Shown here: piece after piece, positions 39,026-55,505 of the stretch | Layout of the letters: each line of letters begins with the position of its first letter | Numbering within the stretch: position 1 is the first letter of the stretch | Origin: Cliona cf. orientalis | Lineage: Eukaryota; Porifera; Demospongiae; Clionaida; Clionaidae | Length of the DNA stretch: 64,000 nt | Assembly: GCA_963930775.1 (NCBI GenBank) | Contig: OZ005704.1 | Location: forward strand, 1,240,001 to 1,304,000 | Direction of reading: 5' to 3' | Made by a program: the position numbers and the translations under genes | Notes under the pieces: model-generated | Databases searched by the model: none | The model's input: the letters and a program-made list of their open reading frames with translations, nothing else | Told to the model about the DNA's origin: nothing

Positions 39026-41098
39026 TTTTTTTTTTTTTTTGTATATAACAGTTTATGTCACATGACAACGGATGCACAAATAGCAATATATATGCTAATA
39101 CAAGTGTACACCCTGACTAATTATTAAAGACAACAGTAAGATTAAGATTAATAAATATACTAAGTTAAGTTAAATACTCTCTCAATAGGTGCTTGAACCT
39201 CTTGAGTGATTCAGATGATACCACTTGCTGGGGCAGACTATTCCATAGATTTGGAGTTTGACAAAAAAAGAAGCTTTGAAATGAATTTGTCCTTGCAAAT
39301 GGGACACATAATGTTTGAGAGTGAGAGCGTGACTCATGTGAGTTGGACATTGAATGAATAGGGGAGTTGGGAAAGTGTATTAATCCATTCAGTAGCTTGA
39401 ATAGGTAGCAAAGATTCAAGAAGCTCCTTCTGCTTTCAAGGGTTGTAAGGTGCAACTGGTCTAGACGGTCTTCATAACTTACTCCATGCCATGATTTTGT
39501 ACAGATCTTGGAGGCTAATTTCTGTACGGACTCTAGTGCCAGAATATCTTTTTTCAGATGGGGGTTCCAAACTGGAACAGCATACTCAAGATGTGGTCTT
39601 ACGAAGGTAGTATAAAGTGTTTTAAGTGTGCTGGGCATTGCATGACCGTAAAACTTTCTATAAATAAATCCTAGTTGTTTCCTTGCTTTCGTGCAGATCA
39701 AGTTGATGTGATCACTCCATGATAAATCAGCTGTAATTGTCACACCTAGGTAGCGGTAGCTCTGGACCTTATCGAGTGCAGAGTTATCAATGGAGATTGG
39801 TGGTAGACTGGAAATAAAACTACTCCTTTTCCTTGAAATTAATAGAGATTTACATTTTTTCACATTGAGGGTCAGTTTGTGGTCAGCTAGCCACATTGCT
39901 AGAGCATTGATATCAGCTTGTAGGTTAAGGTAATCTTGTACACAGTAGATGGTTTTATGCAGGAGCAAGTCATCTGCAAACATAGACAGACTTCCGCCAC
40001 TCAGTCGGATACCATCAAGACCATCAATATAGATTAGGAAAAGCAGTGGGCCCAAAACAGAACCTTGAGGGACCCCAGAAATAGCATGTTGAGAGGTAGA
40101 CTTTGCCCCTTCTACTCCTACGATCTGAGAGCGGTTGTAAAGGTAACTGCTAATCCAAGCAACAGTGTGGGGACATACATCAAGCTGGACAAGCTTTTGA
40201 AGGAGTAGCCTATGAGGAACACTATCAAATGCTTTCTGAAGGTCAAAGAAAACAGCCTGGATCTCAGCGCCTCTTTCCAGATTTAGATGCCACTCGTGCA
40301 TAGCTGAAAGGATTGCACCTGTCGTGGATCTTCCAGCTAAAAATCCCCATTGACAGTCAGAGACAGTCAGATGGTCACAAATTCTCTTGAAAATAATGCG
40401 CTCCAGTACCTTACTTACTATGGGGAGTAATGATATAGGACGGTAATTGCTTGGATCCGAAGGTTCACCATGTTTTGGAACTGGAGTAATCAAGGAAACC
40501 TTCTAACTACTGGGCACAGTGCCAGTAGAGATTGATTTATTGAAGAGGGTACAAAGCATTGGTGATATAGTGTAAGCAGTCTCCTTTAGCATTCTGGCAG
40601 AGACTCCATCGAGGCCAGAGGCTTTATTGGTATCGAGGGAGAGTATGATGTCGAGCACCTCATCTTCAGAGCACAAGAGATCAGCTGGGCAATTTATTGG
40701 ATCCACGGTAATTAAGTCCTCAGCATTAAGGGGAGCGATTGCAGTATTGAAGTTGTTTTTGAAATTATCACCGAGCAACGTGGCCTTATCAGTAGGCGAT
40801 GTATAATCTCAATATCATCACTAATCAGCATTGGTATACTTGAGTTCTTTTGGTTCATGCTGTTTACTACCTTCCAGAAATGTTTACTTGTTGGCTTTAG
40901 CTGCCTGAGGTACTTGTTTTTGGCAGATCGAATTAAGTAGGTCACTCTATTACGGTATTGTTTGTACTTCAGCTGGTAAGAAGAAGATCTATGAGATTTT
41001 TTGTGGAAGGTATCACGCTTTCGCATCAGCTGGATGATAGATTTTGACAACCATGGTAGATTAGTTGGTATTATGGGACTATCGGACATCCATACTAA
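39026..41098 (-). pseudogene. 5'-truncated, frame-broken non-LTR retrotransposon (LINE)
   Basis: The minus-strand frame ending at 39165 encodes a reverse transcriptase of 442 residues: NYRPISLLPIVSKVLERII, WGFLAGRSTTGAI, AVFFDLQKAFDSVPH, GVPQGSVLGPLLFLIYIDGL, the catalytic SMFADDLLLHK, then the thumb YRYLGVTITADLSWSDHI. Upstream 40503-41089 holds the linker before RT (FWKVVNSMNQKNSS, SLDTNKASGLDGVSARMLK) in other frames. One in-frame TAG separates it from RT (near 40503) and a frameshift lies near 40800. No endonuclease domain is present, so the copy is 5' truncated. A poly-A run on the minus strand (39026-39039) marks the 3' end. It looks like a Jockey/CR1-type element; the clade is a guess. 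Confidence 0.92.
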
Positions 41099-41539
41099 CG
41101 AAGATGGAAGCTTCCGGTTTGGGGGTAATTGTATTATACCTAATTAGCTAGCTACCTGCCTACAAAGTTGGATTTGCTAGCTATCTACCTTTAAGTTATT
41201 TTGAAATGGGTTTTTGTGGTAAAACGTGGTTTTTGGTGTATCAATTTTGCAAATTTGCTTATTTGGCACATCAAATTAGCTACTTAGCTATTTTTTTTGT
41301 CATTAGCTAATACCCAAGGCTAGGACATCAATTTAAAATAAAACACCTCATGTGGTACGTGTCTCATAATAGGGACAGGTGTCCCATAATAGCTACTCAG
41401 TGATCACAAAACAATGAAAATCATCTGTGCGGGGCAATTCAAGCCTCCGCAAAAGTTACAAGATTTCTTTGAAAGCACACAGGCACGTATGCGCACATGG
41501 GGTTGGTACCCCAATAGCTAGGCCTTTATGTTTTTTAAG

Positions 41540-41598
41540 CTCATGCAGACTACCTATGGCCTCTATAATCCATGTATTAGAGGCCATAGGTAGTCTGA
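41540..41598. repeat. Short perfect hairpin
   Basis: AGACTACCTATGGCCTCTA and its inverse TAGAGGCCATAGGTAGTCT are separated by ~12 bp. It could be a minimal foldback or a structured RNA stem. It lies between the LINE and the right inverted arm. Confidence 0.7.
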
Positions 41599-42425
41599 GC
41601 TAAAAACCCACATAAAATACTCCTAAAAAAACTGTCTAAAAGCAGTCAGTTAAGTGTCTCATATCTTAATCTTGTACACTATGATACTCTATGCATAATT
41701 ATAATTATTTCCTTCTCATACTCATCTTCTTTCAACCAATTCACAATGCCGTTAGCTACTCCCAGACATGCTTCACGAACAATTGTGCACGTGGTGAGTA
41801 GCTATACCATTCTATTAGCAAGAGCGTGAAGCAGAGATGTCCTGATGAGGAACTCTACATTGCATGCATTGTAACTCGTGTACATAGTGAGCCCCACCTA
41901 CCATTCTGCACTACATGCAGCCACACCCACAGCAAGCGAGCATTCGGAACGCACTTAAAAACCCACCTGAGTATGGATTCAGTGGCTATATATAAGGGAG
42001 CATTTTACACCAGGTCAAAGTTCACACTTAAAGTTTTAGCAGAGTATGGGTATGCATTCTTATTATTATGGGAGAATTTTAAGTGAGGTCAAAGGTCACA
42101 TGTAAATCTTTGCTCCAGTTACTGTTAACCATCAGTATTATATGGCACGATTTTACACCACTTCAGTACCTGCGGTGGCAACTGGTGTAAAATCGTCCCT
42201 TATATATAGCAGAGGTAAGTCATATGGGAGAATTTTACATGAGGAAGCCCCTTAATTTTGATGTGGTGTAAAATCCTCCCTTATAATATGCTTGGCATAC
42301 AATAAATACTCAGGATTTTACACTAGTTTTGCTGGTGTAAAATCGTCCCATGAGTTACTCTAGGTTATACTGGTGTAAAATCGTCCCATGAGTTACTCTA
42401 GGTTTTGCTGGTGTAAAATCGTCCC

Positions 42426-46010
<3,585 letters not shown>

Positions 46011-46261
46011 ATGTTGTTCAATCTCTAAAATTTATGTAAATAAGTAGCTACTGTGAAAGATAAATACACTACAATAATATTATTCATAATTTTACTCTCC
46101 CCAACACATGGTACTATCAATATTATTACTGAATGTTGATCACAAAACCTATGCTAAAATAAGCATGAAAATTAACATGAATACACTACATGTGAACTAT
46201 TATGCACACTGAGTAAGCTATGCTAGCTATTAAAAATAATTCTCTTAAGTTGTTACACTGC

Positions 46262-48576
46262 CTAATCCTGACAAAATTTGCTGCTCATCATATATGCTGT
46301 ATTATCCATCATTTCTGTAGTGTAAGTCTCTTTGTTTGATAACTGACATGCATCTTGCACTTTTTCATAAGTAGGAGTGATAGTGTCATACACTGGCCCA
46401 AATGTATCTTCATAATAATACGTGGGTTGCCTATTAATAGCATGAGTCTTCCAACTTCGCCATTTCTTAACCAATGCTAGAGTAACCCCACAACAAAGTC
46501 CACAGATGATAACTCCTGCACTGACTCCAATAGCTGCATACAAACCCAAGCAGCTGATACTGCCACAGTTGCCTGCATACACCAATACTATAATCAAGAG
46601 CACCGTACCTTGCTGCAATTTCTATGAGCATTCATTGGTACTTGCTCATAATTATTTTGCTTCAATAAATAGACTCTATACAAGTTTGTCATGAGTGTTG
46701 TAAGTTATCCTAACAAGGGATCATCTATGGGATTCTATTTATGTTGGTTTTAGAACATCCTCTGCCCCTTTGATACTATAAACTTCAAAATTTAATTATT
46801 GCTGAACTATAGCATAGTCTGCCATAATCAATCATAGTTATTGGAACTTGCAATCTTTGCTTTAGCATGACATTGTATCACCCATATAGCTAAGTGTGCA
46901 ATTACACACGAGTAAGTGTGCAATCGAGTCAAAATTTTTTATGGGACTTAAGATAATTTTTATTCAACATGCATGTACCTCTCGAATTAAGTTTTGTCTG
47001 ACACTCATAATCACTAGGATCAGGTATCCAAGTCCCATTACTGGAACACACTATTTCCCCCAAATGTGGTCTGATTGGAGTGAATCCCTCTTTGCAGTGG
47101 AGAGTGAGTTCTGAGCCTTCAAATTTCACTGTACTATTGATATCAATCTCCACAAGATTATTTAGAGTTGGGATTTGGCAGTTGCCTAAAAAATTAAGAC
47201 TAGTGCACAATCAAGAATATCAGTAATTATTGTTATGTGCATTGCCTATAACAATATTATTATTGCAACAACAGCCACACTGAACTTACCCGGACAAAGT
47301 ATTGTGCTTGGATCTGGGTACCATAATCCATTCTCTTGACATACTATTATGTACACATGCTCGCCGACATGTATGCTTGCAGGTAAATATTACTGTTTCA
47401 CCTGGTGCTATTGCAGTATTAACTGATGTGGACAATACTGTAGTATTGAGGAGTACAGCATTGATAGGAGTGGTGGGATTAGTACAACCATCTGTATATT
47501 ATAGAAATGCAAAATAATATAATAAAAGGTGAAAAAGAAAACTGCCACTGGATCAGTTTCAATGGGCAGGTCTAGATTATGGATCAATAGCCATGAGTAT
47601 TAAATTAATTATTAAGTAGTACTACGTATAATATTATTATTATTATACGGCTCCAAGAAATAAAAAATTAAATGCATGCACATTATGTATGACATTATGG
47701 CACAGTGAATAAATGTAGCTGCATAATTTACCTGATTGAACTGTAATAAAATTATTACTTACAAATATTAAACAAAGGAAAAATTCAGCTTCATGCCTTC
47801 TCCAGAACAATCATTCACGGCACTGATACCGACGGTAGTTTCCTGATTGTAGGGTATGTTGTTAATGTTGACCTCTGTTGTGTTCACTATAAGCTCTTTT
47901 GCTGCTGTTTCTGATGATATTAAGTGAACTATGTAGTGAACTAATCGCTTTGCAACTGTTGGGGGGATCCAAATTAAGGTCAAATTTGAATATTCATTTC
48001 CATACACTCTGTCACTTATTTCAATGTTCATTGGAATGCCAGGTAAATCTAGAGTATTATTTTTGCAGATAAAATTTATTGAAATTGGTGATAATTTTTC
48101 TCACCAGAAAGTATCCTGAATGTAAGTGTCTCTGTTGATGTTGCTCTACATTCTATGATGCCATAATTGAGTACTACACTTGCATGAGCAACCAGTATAG
48201 AAGTCAGATTCACTGGATTACCCGTGAAGGATATCAATTCAAATCGTAGTTCAAGTCCACTATCTCTGATATTTACAGAAGTTCCTGGAGGTTCATTGCT
48301 GTGAAAAAACGCAGTTCGTGGTTGTATGGCAGAGGATTGAGCACGTACTGTCCATCTAAGGCTAAAGCTTGCTGTCGTGCACGTGAAAGTGACATATTCT
48401 CCGATACAAGCTTCACCCTCACGTATATTGCTTTTCAGGCTAGTTGTACCTACATTAAATTAACGAATTAAAATTATAGCAGTGGACGAATTTATAGAAC
48501 TTCACAAACTTTTGGCTTTACCTATAACAGTAGCTATCACCATGGATAGGATGACAATTATCCACTGAAATTTCAT
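46262..48576 (-). pseudogene. Long-tailed Ig-FN3-CCP-CCP-TM receptor, copy 1 (disabled or truncated)
   Basis: Exon remnants on the minus strand: 48576-48522 (signal peptide MKFQWIIVILSMVIATVI), 48449-48105 (Ig-like, CIGEYVTFTCTTASFSLRW ... GIIECRA), 48049-~47768 (FN3-like, NLTLIWIPPTVAKRLVHYIV), 47491-47290 (CCP1), 47185-46979 (CCP2, ELTLHCKEGFTP ... WIPDPSDYEC), 46572-46262 (TM and tail). Against copy 2, the FN3 exon runs into TAA (SFV-stop) before its expected donor, and CCP1 has net +4 nt indels that shift frame around the CRRAC region. CCP2 and the TM/tail exon are intact, including PVYDTITPTYEKV and NTAYMM. It may be a pseudogene, or a gene now making only a secreted Ig-FN3 form. Confidence 0.75.
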
Positions 48577-48892
48577 TTTCTCAATTTTCTGAGAGTTCCT
48601 GGCTGTTTATCAAATAATTATTCTGCTTACAATTTATTATGCTAACACTATACTAGTAACAAGGTCGACAATAATTTATGCTACCTTTCACGGAGGTGGA
48701 GCTCGAGAGCGGCCACTACTGCGCATGCTCAAGTATGTATACAGCGGAAAACTTACATCCGGTAATTCTATCTCCAGAATGTGTACCTAGTACCCCTGTC
48801 GCTATCATAATAACATAGCACGCTGAACTTTGGAAGCTGTATGGTTTAATTACATTTGGGCTTGCCGTCTTTTAACAAAAAATTAACAATAT
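48577..48892. promoter_or_regulatory. Shared bidirectional promoter region, receptor pair 1
   Basis: Only 316 bp separate the start codons of the two divergent receptor genes, so their promoters must overlap. No TATA box or named factor site is claimed. A GC-rich patch (GGAGGTGGAGCTCGAGAGCGG) lies near 48690-48710. Confidence 0.5.
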
Positions 48893-50022
48893 ATGGCAGT
48901 CAGTGCAAGATTGATGCTGCTATTTTGGGTGTGCTTTGCACCTATTGCAATTGGTAGGTGATTGATATAAATAAGGAGGGGAGATCTGTTGTTATTATTA
49001 TAATAATTATTATGATGCTTAACTTGCAGCTCAACCTGTGATAACACACCTGCAGTCTTCTATTGAGCTCACTCAAAGAAATCTAGCTTGCCCTGGTGAA
49101 GCGGTGACACTTTCCTGTACCTCCAATGGAGCTGTGATAAACTGGGAGTCTGATCCTTCCCTTAGGACAGACAACCGGAGGATACTGTGCATGTGTACTG
49201 AATGTGGTTTTGTGGATAATGACACGGTAGGAATGAGTTACAGCTGCCTACAGAACTACACCAATGAAACTGCTTTCTTTGTGTCAGCAGTACTGACAAA
49301 CAGGCCTGGCATGACTGGTGATAACTGGAACTCCTCTATCACTTTTGTCCCAATACCAAATAACAAAGGGCTTTTTCCAACATCTTTTATAAATAATTCA
49401 CTCACAATCATCTGCACTACTGGAGCTGATCGAGGAAGACAGTGGGAATATCGAATTGCGGGTAAGTTATGCATCATAATCATGCACAGACAATAATTTT
49501 CTAATGGTTACAATTATACTGTGTACATACAGCTGTTCCTGGACATGTAAATGCAACATGTACTAAGATTCTATCCAATAAAATTGTGCAAATTGAGATT
49601 GAACAACAAAATAATAGTTCAGTTGAAGTCAGACACTATGAGATCAGTATTAATATTGGATGACACAAAGATTGAAGTGCTAGCGCAGTCTGATCGTGAA
49701 AGAGTTGCAGTGTTTTATCCCATAAATGACCCTGTGACAACAGCTCAAATAGTAGCAGTGGATATGTGCAATCAACGAAGTGATCCCACTACAATTCAAT
49801 GTACCCTTTCTACCCCAGGTGGGTAACATTATTATAAATTTTCGCGTATCCATGCTTATTATTAATTATTTAACAGAACCTCCTCCAACTTGCAATTGCT
49901 CAACAGAATCTGGAGCAGCTGGTGATATTAATATCCTCACACCAATAATATCAGTCATCTTCAGTTTGATAATAATACTATTTTTCAGATATTTAATATA
50001 CAATGTCATGACATTATATTAA
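48893..50022 (+). pseudogene. Short-tailed Ig-FN3-TM receptor, copy 1 (frameshifted)
   Basis: Exons 48893-48953 (signal peptide, ARLMLLFWVCFAPIAI), 49030-49461 (Ig-like: ACPGEAVTLSCTSNGAVINW), 49533-49818 (FN3-like: ending QIVAVDMCNQRSDPTTIQC) and 49877-50022 (TM: ILTPIISVIFSLIIILFF, short tail RYLIYNVMTLY). Exon 3 is 286 nt, whereas its partner in copy 2 is 309 nt, a multiple of three. A one-base frame change near 49662 puts TGA after INIG, while the downstream frame (DDTKIEVLAQSD) continues normally. This points to a recent loss, or an assembly error at a single base. Confidence 0.75.
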
Positions 50023-50282
50023 TAAGTGAGGTATTGCATGAATAATAGTGTGTTTGTCACATACCCACAAGTTCTAGGATGGATAAACCATTGTTAGTAC
50101 CAAAGACCAAGATAGCACATTATGTAGTACATTATAGTAACATTATTTACATACTTTCATTATGAATTGTGAAATTTTTGTCTATTGTTCTGCTTGTCCC
50201 AACTCAGAAAGCTACAGCAAGAATGAAATACAGTGTCAAAATAATTATCATTAGATCTACTGTCCATTACACCTTATGAAAC

Positions 50283-51549
50283 ATTGTAAATTACCTGGAC
50301 TAGAAACTGCTGTGCATTCATCAGTTCACTTGATTCTCTTTGCACTCTGTTGTCTCCTACAGTAGTCCTGGAGGTTCTGGTACTCAATGTAATTCCCACC
50401 ACCAACCATGAACACATATATGCCTGTCTGAGGTGTGTGTGTGTGTGTGTTTGTGTGTGTATGTGTGCGTGTGTGTGAGTATGCATGTTTGTACTAATAC
50501 CGTAGAATCCCGCGATTACGCCCCCCCTTTGTGCATGCTAGGATTGGGCAAAAGTGGGGAGGGGGCTTATACGCGGGATCCTTACATTTCCGTGTGACGA
50601 CCATTACCGACCGCCGAATGCCACGTGGGCACGCGATCTCTGTACTTTCTCTGGCTGTTTGGTGGGCAAAACTCGAGAAAAACGACAAAGTAAGGCATAA
50701 TATGACACAAATAGCTAGTTTACTAGCTGTAGCTACTGTTTTTGTTGATTTATGGGCTCCATTTTACAGTCAGGGAGGGGGGGGCTTATATGCGAGACAA
50801 AAGTACCTATGCAGGAACTTGAGCTAAAAATGGAGGGGGGGCTTATGCGCGAGGGGGGGCGTAATCGCGGGATTCTACGGTAATATTATAATACACAGGG
50901 GACTAACCTCCTGAAATGGTGTTTGGCTTCTGGGAATTGAAGAGCTACATACCATACATATACACATGTTATGTAAAAAGATTCAGCATGATATTATTAT
51001 GTGATCATGTCATGCAAGCTATATGTCCATGTATATACACATTAAATACCCATCAGGAACTAGAAACATTTTTGGATCAAAGTACTTATAGTCCTCTGTG
51101 TCCTAAGAGTGTATGGAGGAGGGGAAAACAATTCCCAAGTTGCGAACAGTTCATCTACATAATATTTTGTTGCTACAGCGCATGGCTATGTATTAATTTT
51201 GTACCTTCGTTGTCTTTAGTTCCATCAGCTGCTCTACTACCCTGCATGGTCACCAGGAGATTCTGGAAAGAGGTGATGAATGTTAGAAATGGAAGTCGAG
51301 GAAGGGAGAGAGTGAATGAGAGTGAGAGTGAGAGAGAGAGAGGTGGGGGGAGGAATTGAGAGAGAAGAGTGACTGACCTTTGGTCCTACATGTACAGCAT
51401 AGTTCTTCATTCCCTCCATGACGTACTTGTGTCCTGTGATGACCAGCTGTGAAAACATGTTGCTCATTGAACTGGTGGCCATGGAGGCAGAGTAGCTACC
51501 CAGCTGCTGTGCTCGAGGATTGGCAGCCATCTTGGTCCAGGTGTATGCC
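50283..51549 (-). pseudogene. SCFD1/Sly1-like gene remnant, copy 1
   Basis: Minus-strand exons 51549-51378 (AYTWTKMAANPRAQQLGSYS ... YVMEGMKNYAVHVGPK), ~51262-51241 (NLLVTMQ) and ~50420-50283 (YMCSWLVVG then GTNYIEY-like residues, YQNLQDYC, NAQQFLVQ). They match the C-terminal third of the Sec1/Munc18 protein Sly1 (VMEGVKNL..., VVGGGNYIEYQNL..., ATQFI). The last piece is frame-broken (deletion after KRI) and the middle exon is cut short. A MITE (50500-50880) separates them. In functional form this protein controls ER-Golgi SNARE assembly. Here only debris remains, probably dragged along by duplication. Confidence 0.75.
50500..50880. mobile_element. 381-bp MITE, CCGTA-ended
   Basis: Perfect-looking TIRs start CCGTAGAATCCCGCGATTAC and are inverted at the right end. 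TA duplication at 50498-50499 and 50881-50882. The interior has GGGGGGGCTTAT...GCG phrases in both halves. Confidence 0.92.
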
Positions 51550-52412
51550 CTAAAAACAATGTAGCTAGATATAATATGATAATACTGGTAATTTGATAAA
51601 ATTTCAGAGGAGTATTCATGATACAGTTCACAAGGATCATACTGTACATGTACATGAAACCATTCCCTAAACAGCATTAGCAGACATAGCTACATGTACA
51701 TGTACCAATATATACAACTTAGTATACAATCTGATGAGTAGCTAACTCATTTCATAGCTACACTGTGTGTCAAGCCTCAAAAGCAGGGGCGTAGCCAGCC
51801 CATGAACATTGATATGGCTGAAATGCGTAGGCATAACTGAGAAGATGCTCAACTTTGTAAACAGCCAAGACCATTGTTCACACAACCTCAAAATAAAGTT
51901 ATCTAATACGATCTTGTGAAGGTTGGTGTGGCAAGAGCCACACTCAGCCACACCCTGGCTACCGTGGCCACTGAGCAAAAGCAGCTGCTCTATATCACAG
52001 GACTATAGCCACATACGAGGTCCAGATGTGACAGGAGCATTTCAGGTATATACAGCCATGGTTAAAATTGAAGTTGTAATTTATAAATTTTGTGCAGCCA
52101 ATCATACCAGTGTAGGCAGTTGTGTTGGCATACGTAACGTGTAATGAGAAGTTAACCCTTACCATGCTATGTAAGTTGAACGTACATCCGACAGTCATGT
52201 TAAGAGTCCAGTACGTAGCCAACCCTATATAATAGCTTTTAGAATATAGTTGTAACAAATACAGCAATCTGATTGGTCAATTGGAGGTCCATTATTTCAC
52301 TTACGTAGAGACCTCTCAATTCACTTATAGACCTCTTAGAGAGGTAGGTCTATTATTGGGCTGCCAATTAAGGGAAAAGAAAGATGCATAGTGCAACAGT
52401 AGCCTAGTCCCC

Positions 52413-52631
52413 AAGTTGTAAAGGGGCATGCCGCAGTAGCCTAAATAATAGTTAGAGACCTCGTCCAATGGTCTCTACGCTTTTTTTAAGAGACCCTCAG
52501 GCCCTTAGTAGCACCCTCGCTGCGCTCGGGATGCTACAGCCCAGGGCCTTTGGTCTCTTAAAATGCGTAGAGACCTTGGACTCCGTCTCTAACTATTATT
52601 TAGGCTACTGCGGCATGCCCCTTTACAACTT
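52413..52631. repeat. 219-bp foldback in pseudogene F intron
   Basis: Arms of ~100 bp in perfect-looking inverse order (AAGTTGTAAAGGGGCATGCC at left, inverted at right; inner ATAGTTAGAGACC and CGTAGAGACC). It splits the phrase GGCTACTGCCCCTTT that is continuous in copy E near 44030, so it inserted after the duplication or was lost in E. Confidence 0.85.
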
Positions 52632-53260
52632 TTCACTTTATTGTGCGATATGACATACCACTAGCATAATGGTTCTCCATACTATAGAACATCTCACTCC
52701 AATTTGAAGGGTGGCAAGCATAGGGATTTCCCGAGGTTGATTTCATATACAGAGAACTACGAGAACAGTACTACAGTAGTGAAACAAGTCTAATGCATAC
52801 ACATACGAATATGCACACAGCTGCATACATGGGCCAAGCTACTTGGGCATTCTGATGTCAGTGGGCGGAGACATTGAACTAACCCCGACTGACGATGATG
52901 AAAGTGCCTGCCACTCTCATCAACGGAAGTTTATCCGATGACAATAGTTTGCACAGTTCCGGGATGCACTATGCTGGCTATATCATTGTCTGCTTCAATA
53001 CAATGCTCACTATAAGAAGAAATCGTTTGCTTTCTATCTCTCTTTCTTTCTCCCTCTCCCTCCATACCCACCTATCATTCCTCACCTATACTCTTACAAT
53101 GTCATTATAATTTAATTTATACCATTTCAGGCTGCATATATACTGATTCAGAAGAGATTCATCTTTGGAAAACCTGACTGTAAGTCTACTTCACATGTAC
53201 TAGCTAATGTTCCTCTTTCTCTCCTCAAAGGGTTTGGATAATGCTCACTTGGACTATAAT

Positions 53261-53643
53261 TACCCCGCGCGCATGCGCAAGGGGTAAAGCAATCGGTTTG
53301 TCCGTCTGTCGTTGTTGTCGTCGTCGGCACGAAAATCGCCATATCTCGAGTTCTAGGCGTTTGTGCGTGCTGTAAACACAATCAATCGGTAGATATCGAT
53401 GAAAAACTGGTTTGTACGGGCTTCAAATTGCTCAAAAAGGCTTACTAGTGCTACAAATCGTGCATTTTCTGTACAGCATACCTGTGGTTTATTGACCACA
53501 CCCACTCATTTAGCATGCTGCTGCAACTGCGCATGCTCAAGCTTAGAGTTGGAAAGGGTCGTCAGCTAATAAAACAGCTCTACCGCAGAGTGTTGCAGTA
53601 CTATAACTACATACACTACAGTGGCTACAGAGCGCGCGGGGTA
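53261..53643. mobile_element. TIR element, family 4 copy a
   Basis: Ends TACCCCGCGCGC and GCGCGCGGGGTA. The interior begins CATGCGCAAGGGGTAAAGCA and contains GCACGAAAATCGCC and GAAAAACTGGTTTGTA. A second copy lies at 61442-61820. It is absent from transporter E, so it arrived in the duplicate. Confidence 0.88.
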
Positions 53644-53758
53644 TGTGCTCTACAGAGCTCTAGTTATACATGGCACCGCAAGACGTTGCCGTGACGATAT
53701 CGATGTACAGCTACATGTTTGGAGCTATCTTCATGGGAATAGCCTCTCTCTACTTTGT

Positions 53759-54085
53759 CAGGGGCGGCTGAGGGTAGGTCAGTTTGGGGGGGCAGTCAGG
53801 CACCCACAAGTTTTATAACAAATGTCCTATATTAAGTACAGTTCAGTAAACAGAGCTCGAAGCTAGCTAGTTAGGTCCATCTTCATGACTGTTAGAATTT
53901 TGGTTCAATGAACTTGAATAGATGATAGTAGGTGAGTTGCTAGAAATATAGTGTACATGCATCATAATAATAATGTAGGTCTAGCTATAGCCATCCAGTT
54001 TGGGGGGGCAAGGCCCATTGATCATAACTTTGGGGGGGGGGGGGGGACGATTGCCCCCCCTGCCCCCCCTGTTCCGCCTCCCCTG
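53759..54085. mobile_element. 327-bp element inserted in a pseudogene F exon
   Basis: Comparison with the intact exon (TACTTTGTCATCAAG in copy E) defines the insert exactly. Left flank TTTGT, insert CAGGGGCGGCTGAGGG...GCCTCCCCTG, right flank TTTAT, i.e. a 5-bp target duplication with one change. It has G- and C-runs near the right end (GGGGGG then CCCCCC). Ends resemble 43184-43494. Confidence 0.88.
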
Positions 54086-54588
54086 TTTATCATCAAGAAG
54101 CGGACATCGGAGTTTATCATACCTCAAGAAGTGAGCACTCTACTCTACCATGTGAAGTACCCTAATTGCATAAATCTTATTTCACTTGCAGTCGGCCTAT
54201 GCTCTTGTCTATGCTGTGTTCATCAATTCTGCCCTCTGCTATCTCCTCATGACCTAGTCCAATCTTCACCTCTCCTCCATACTGGTCACCTCCTTCCGGC
54301 CAGTGCAGGTATAATAATATTATGAACAGCTGCCATTCCACCTGATCTTTAGTAGCTACCTAGAATTATCATGATTCCCCCTAACTCAGATGCTGGTGAC
54401 TGGAGTGGCCTCCTATTTAATACTAGGAGATGAGTTTGCTCTCCTGGTAAGTGCACACAAGGGCTCAGTTATCGTTGAATTTGAAGGTGACCTTACCTTT
54501 ATGGCAGTACAACAAAATTCTCATGATGGTTTATATAATACAATGCAAGCAGCAACTGAAGTCCGAAATAGGCAGTTTGTTTATCGAC

Positions 54589-54714
<126 letters not shown>

Positions 54715-55505
54715 ATCCAGCAATATATTGGTGTTACCCTTCTCATTTTTGGTCTTATGATGGTTCTCTTCTCCAGCTGGATGGTGAGTCACCCAACCCC
54801 TCACATGACTACGTGGTCATGCCATGGCAACCAGCTTCTATTTTTAGAACACTGCGTTACCAACCTTATCTGCCTAAGGCAAAACTATTTTCAATGAACA
54901 TGCACCAAGGAGAGAATCATAGGCAGTGAGCATGGGGTGACGACAAAATAGCCATGCATAATTAAGTTATGGTAGTCACTGTCTGTTTAATGACAAAAAA
55001 AAAATCAAAACTGCAGGATGAGAGACTGGCTACAGGTCGAAGTGTGGTGAGACTGCCCGGTTGTCATCATCCAATCAGAAATGACGTAGCATCAGAACAA
55101 AGCAGCCATGATAGCGACTTGGACCAAGAAGCCAGCAGGCCTGGCACTCTAAAGAGTATCTCCACAGAGTGTGAAGAGACTAAACCACTGATGGCTGCCA
55201 ATAGGCATGGCAGTAGCTACAGTGGCCATGGTAGCTCCACTAACCATGGGAGTTTCATTAGCAGTGTTAATAGTACGGATGGTGAAGACTTCAATAATAT
55301 TCATTTACTCTCCCCAACACATGGTACAATCAATTGAATGTTGATCAAACTCTAAAATTTATATAATATACTAAATAAGCAGCTATATAGCTATTGTGAA
55401 AGCTCAAACTACAAAATCACTACATGCACACCTTATTTAATATGCACACGAAATAAGCTACGCTAGCTACATGTACAGCTGAAAAATGTATAGACGTTAC
55501 ACTGC

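Noticed and set aside
41746-41793. ATG exon (MPLATPRHASRTIVHV) with GTGAGT donor as first exon of transporter E
   Set aside because: It ends in phase 0, while the next exon would need phase 2. The frame opened by the ATG at 42426 reads directly into the first transmembrane exon without a splice.
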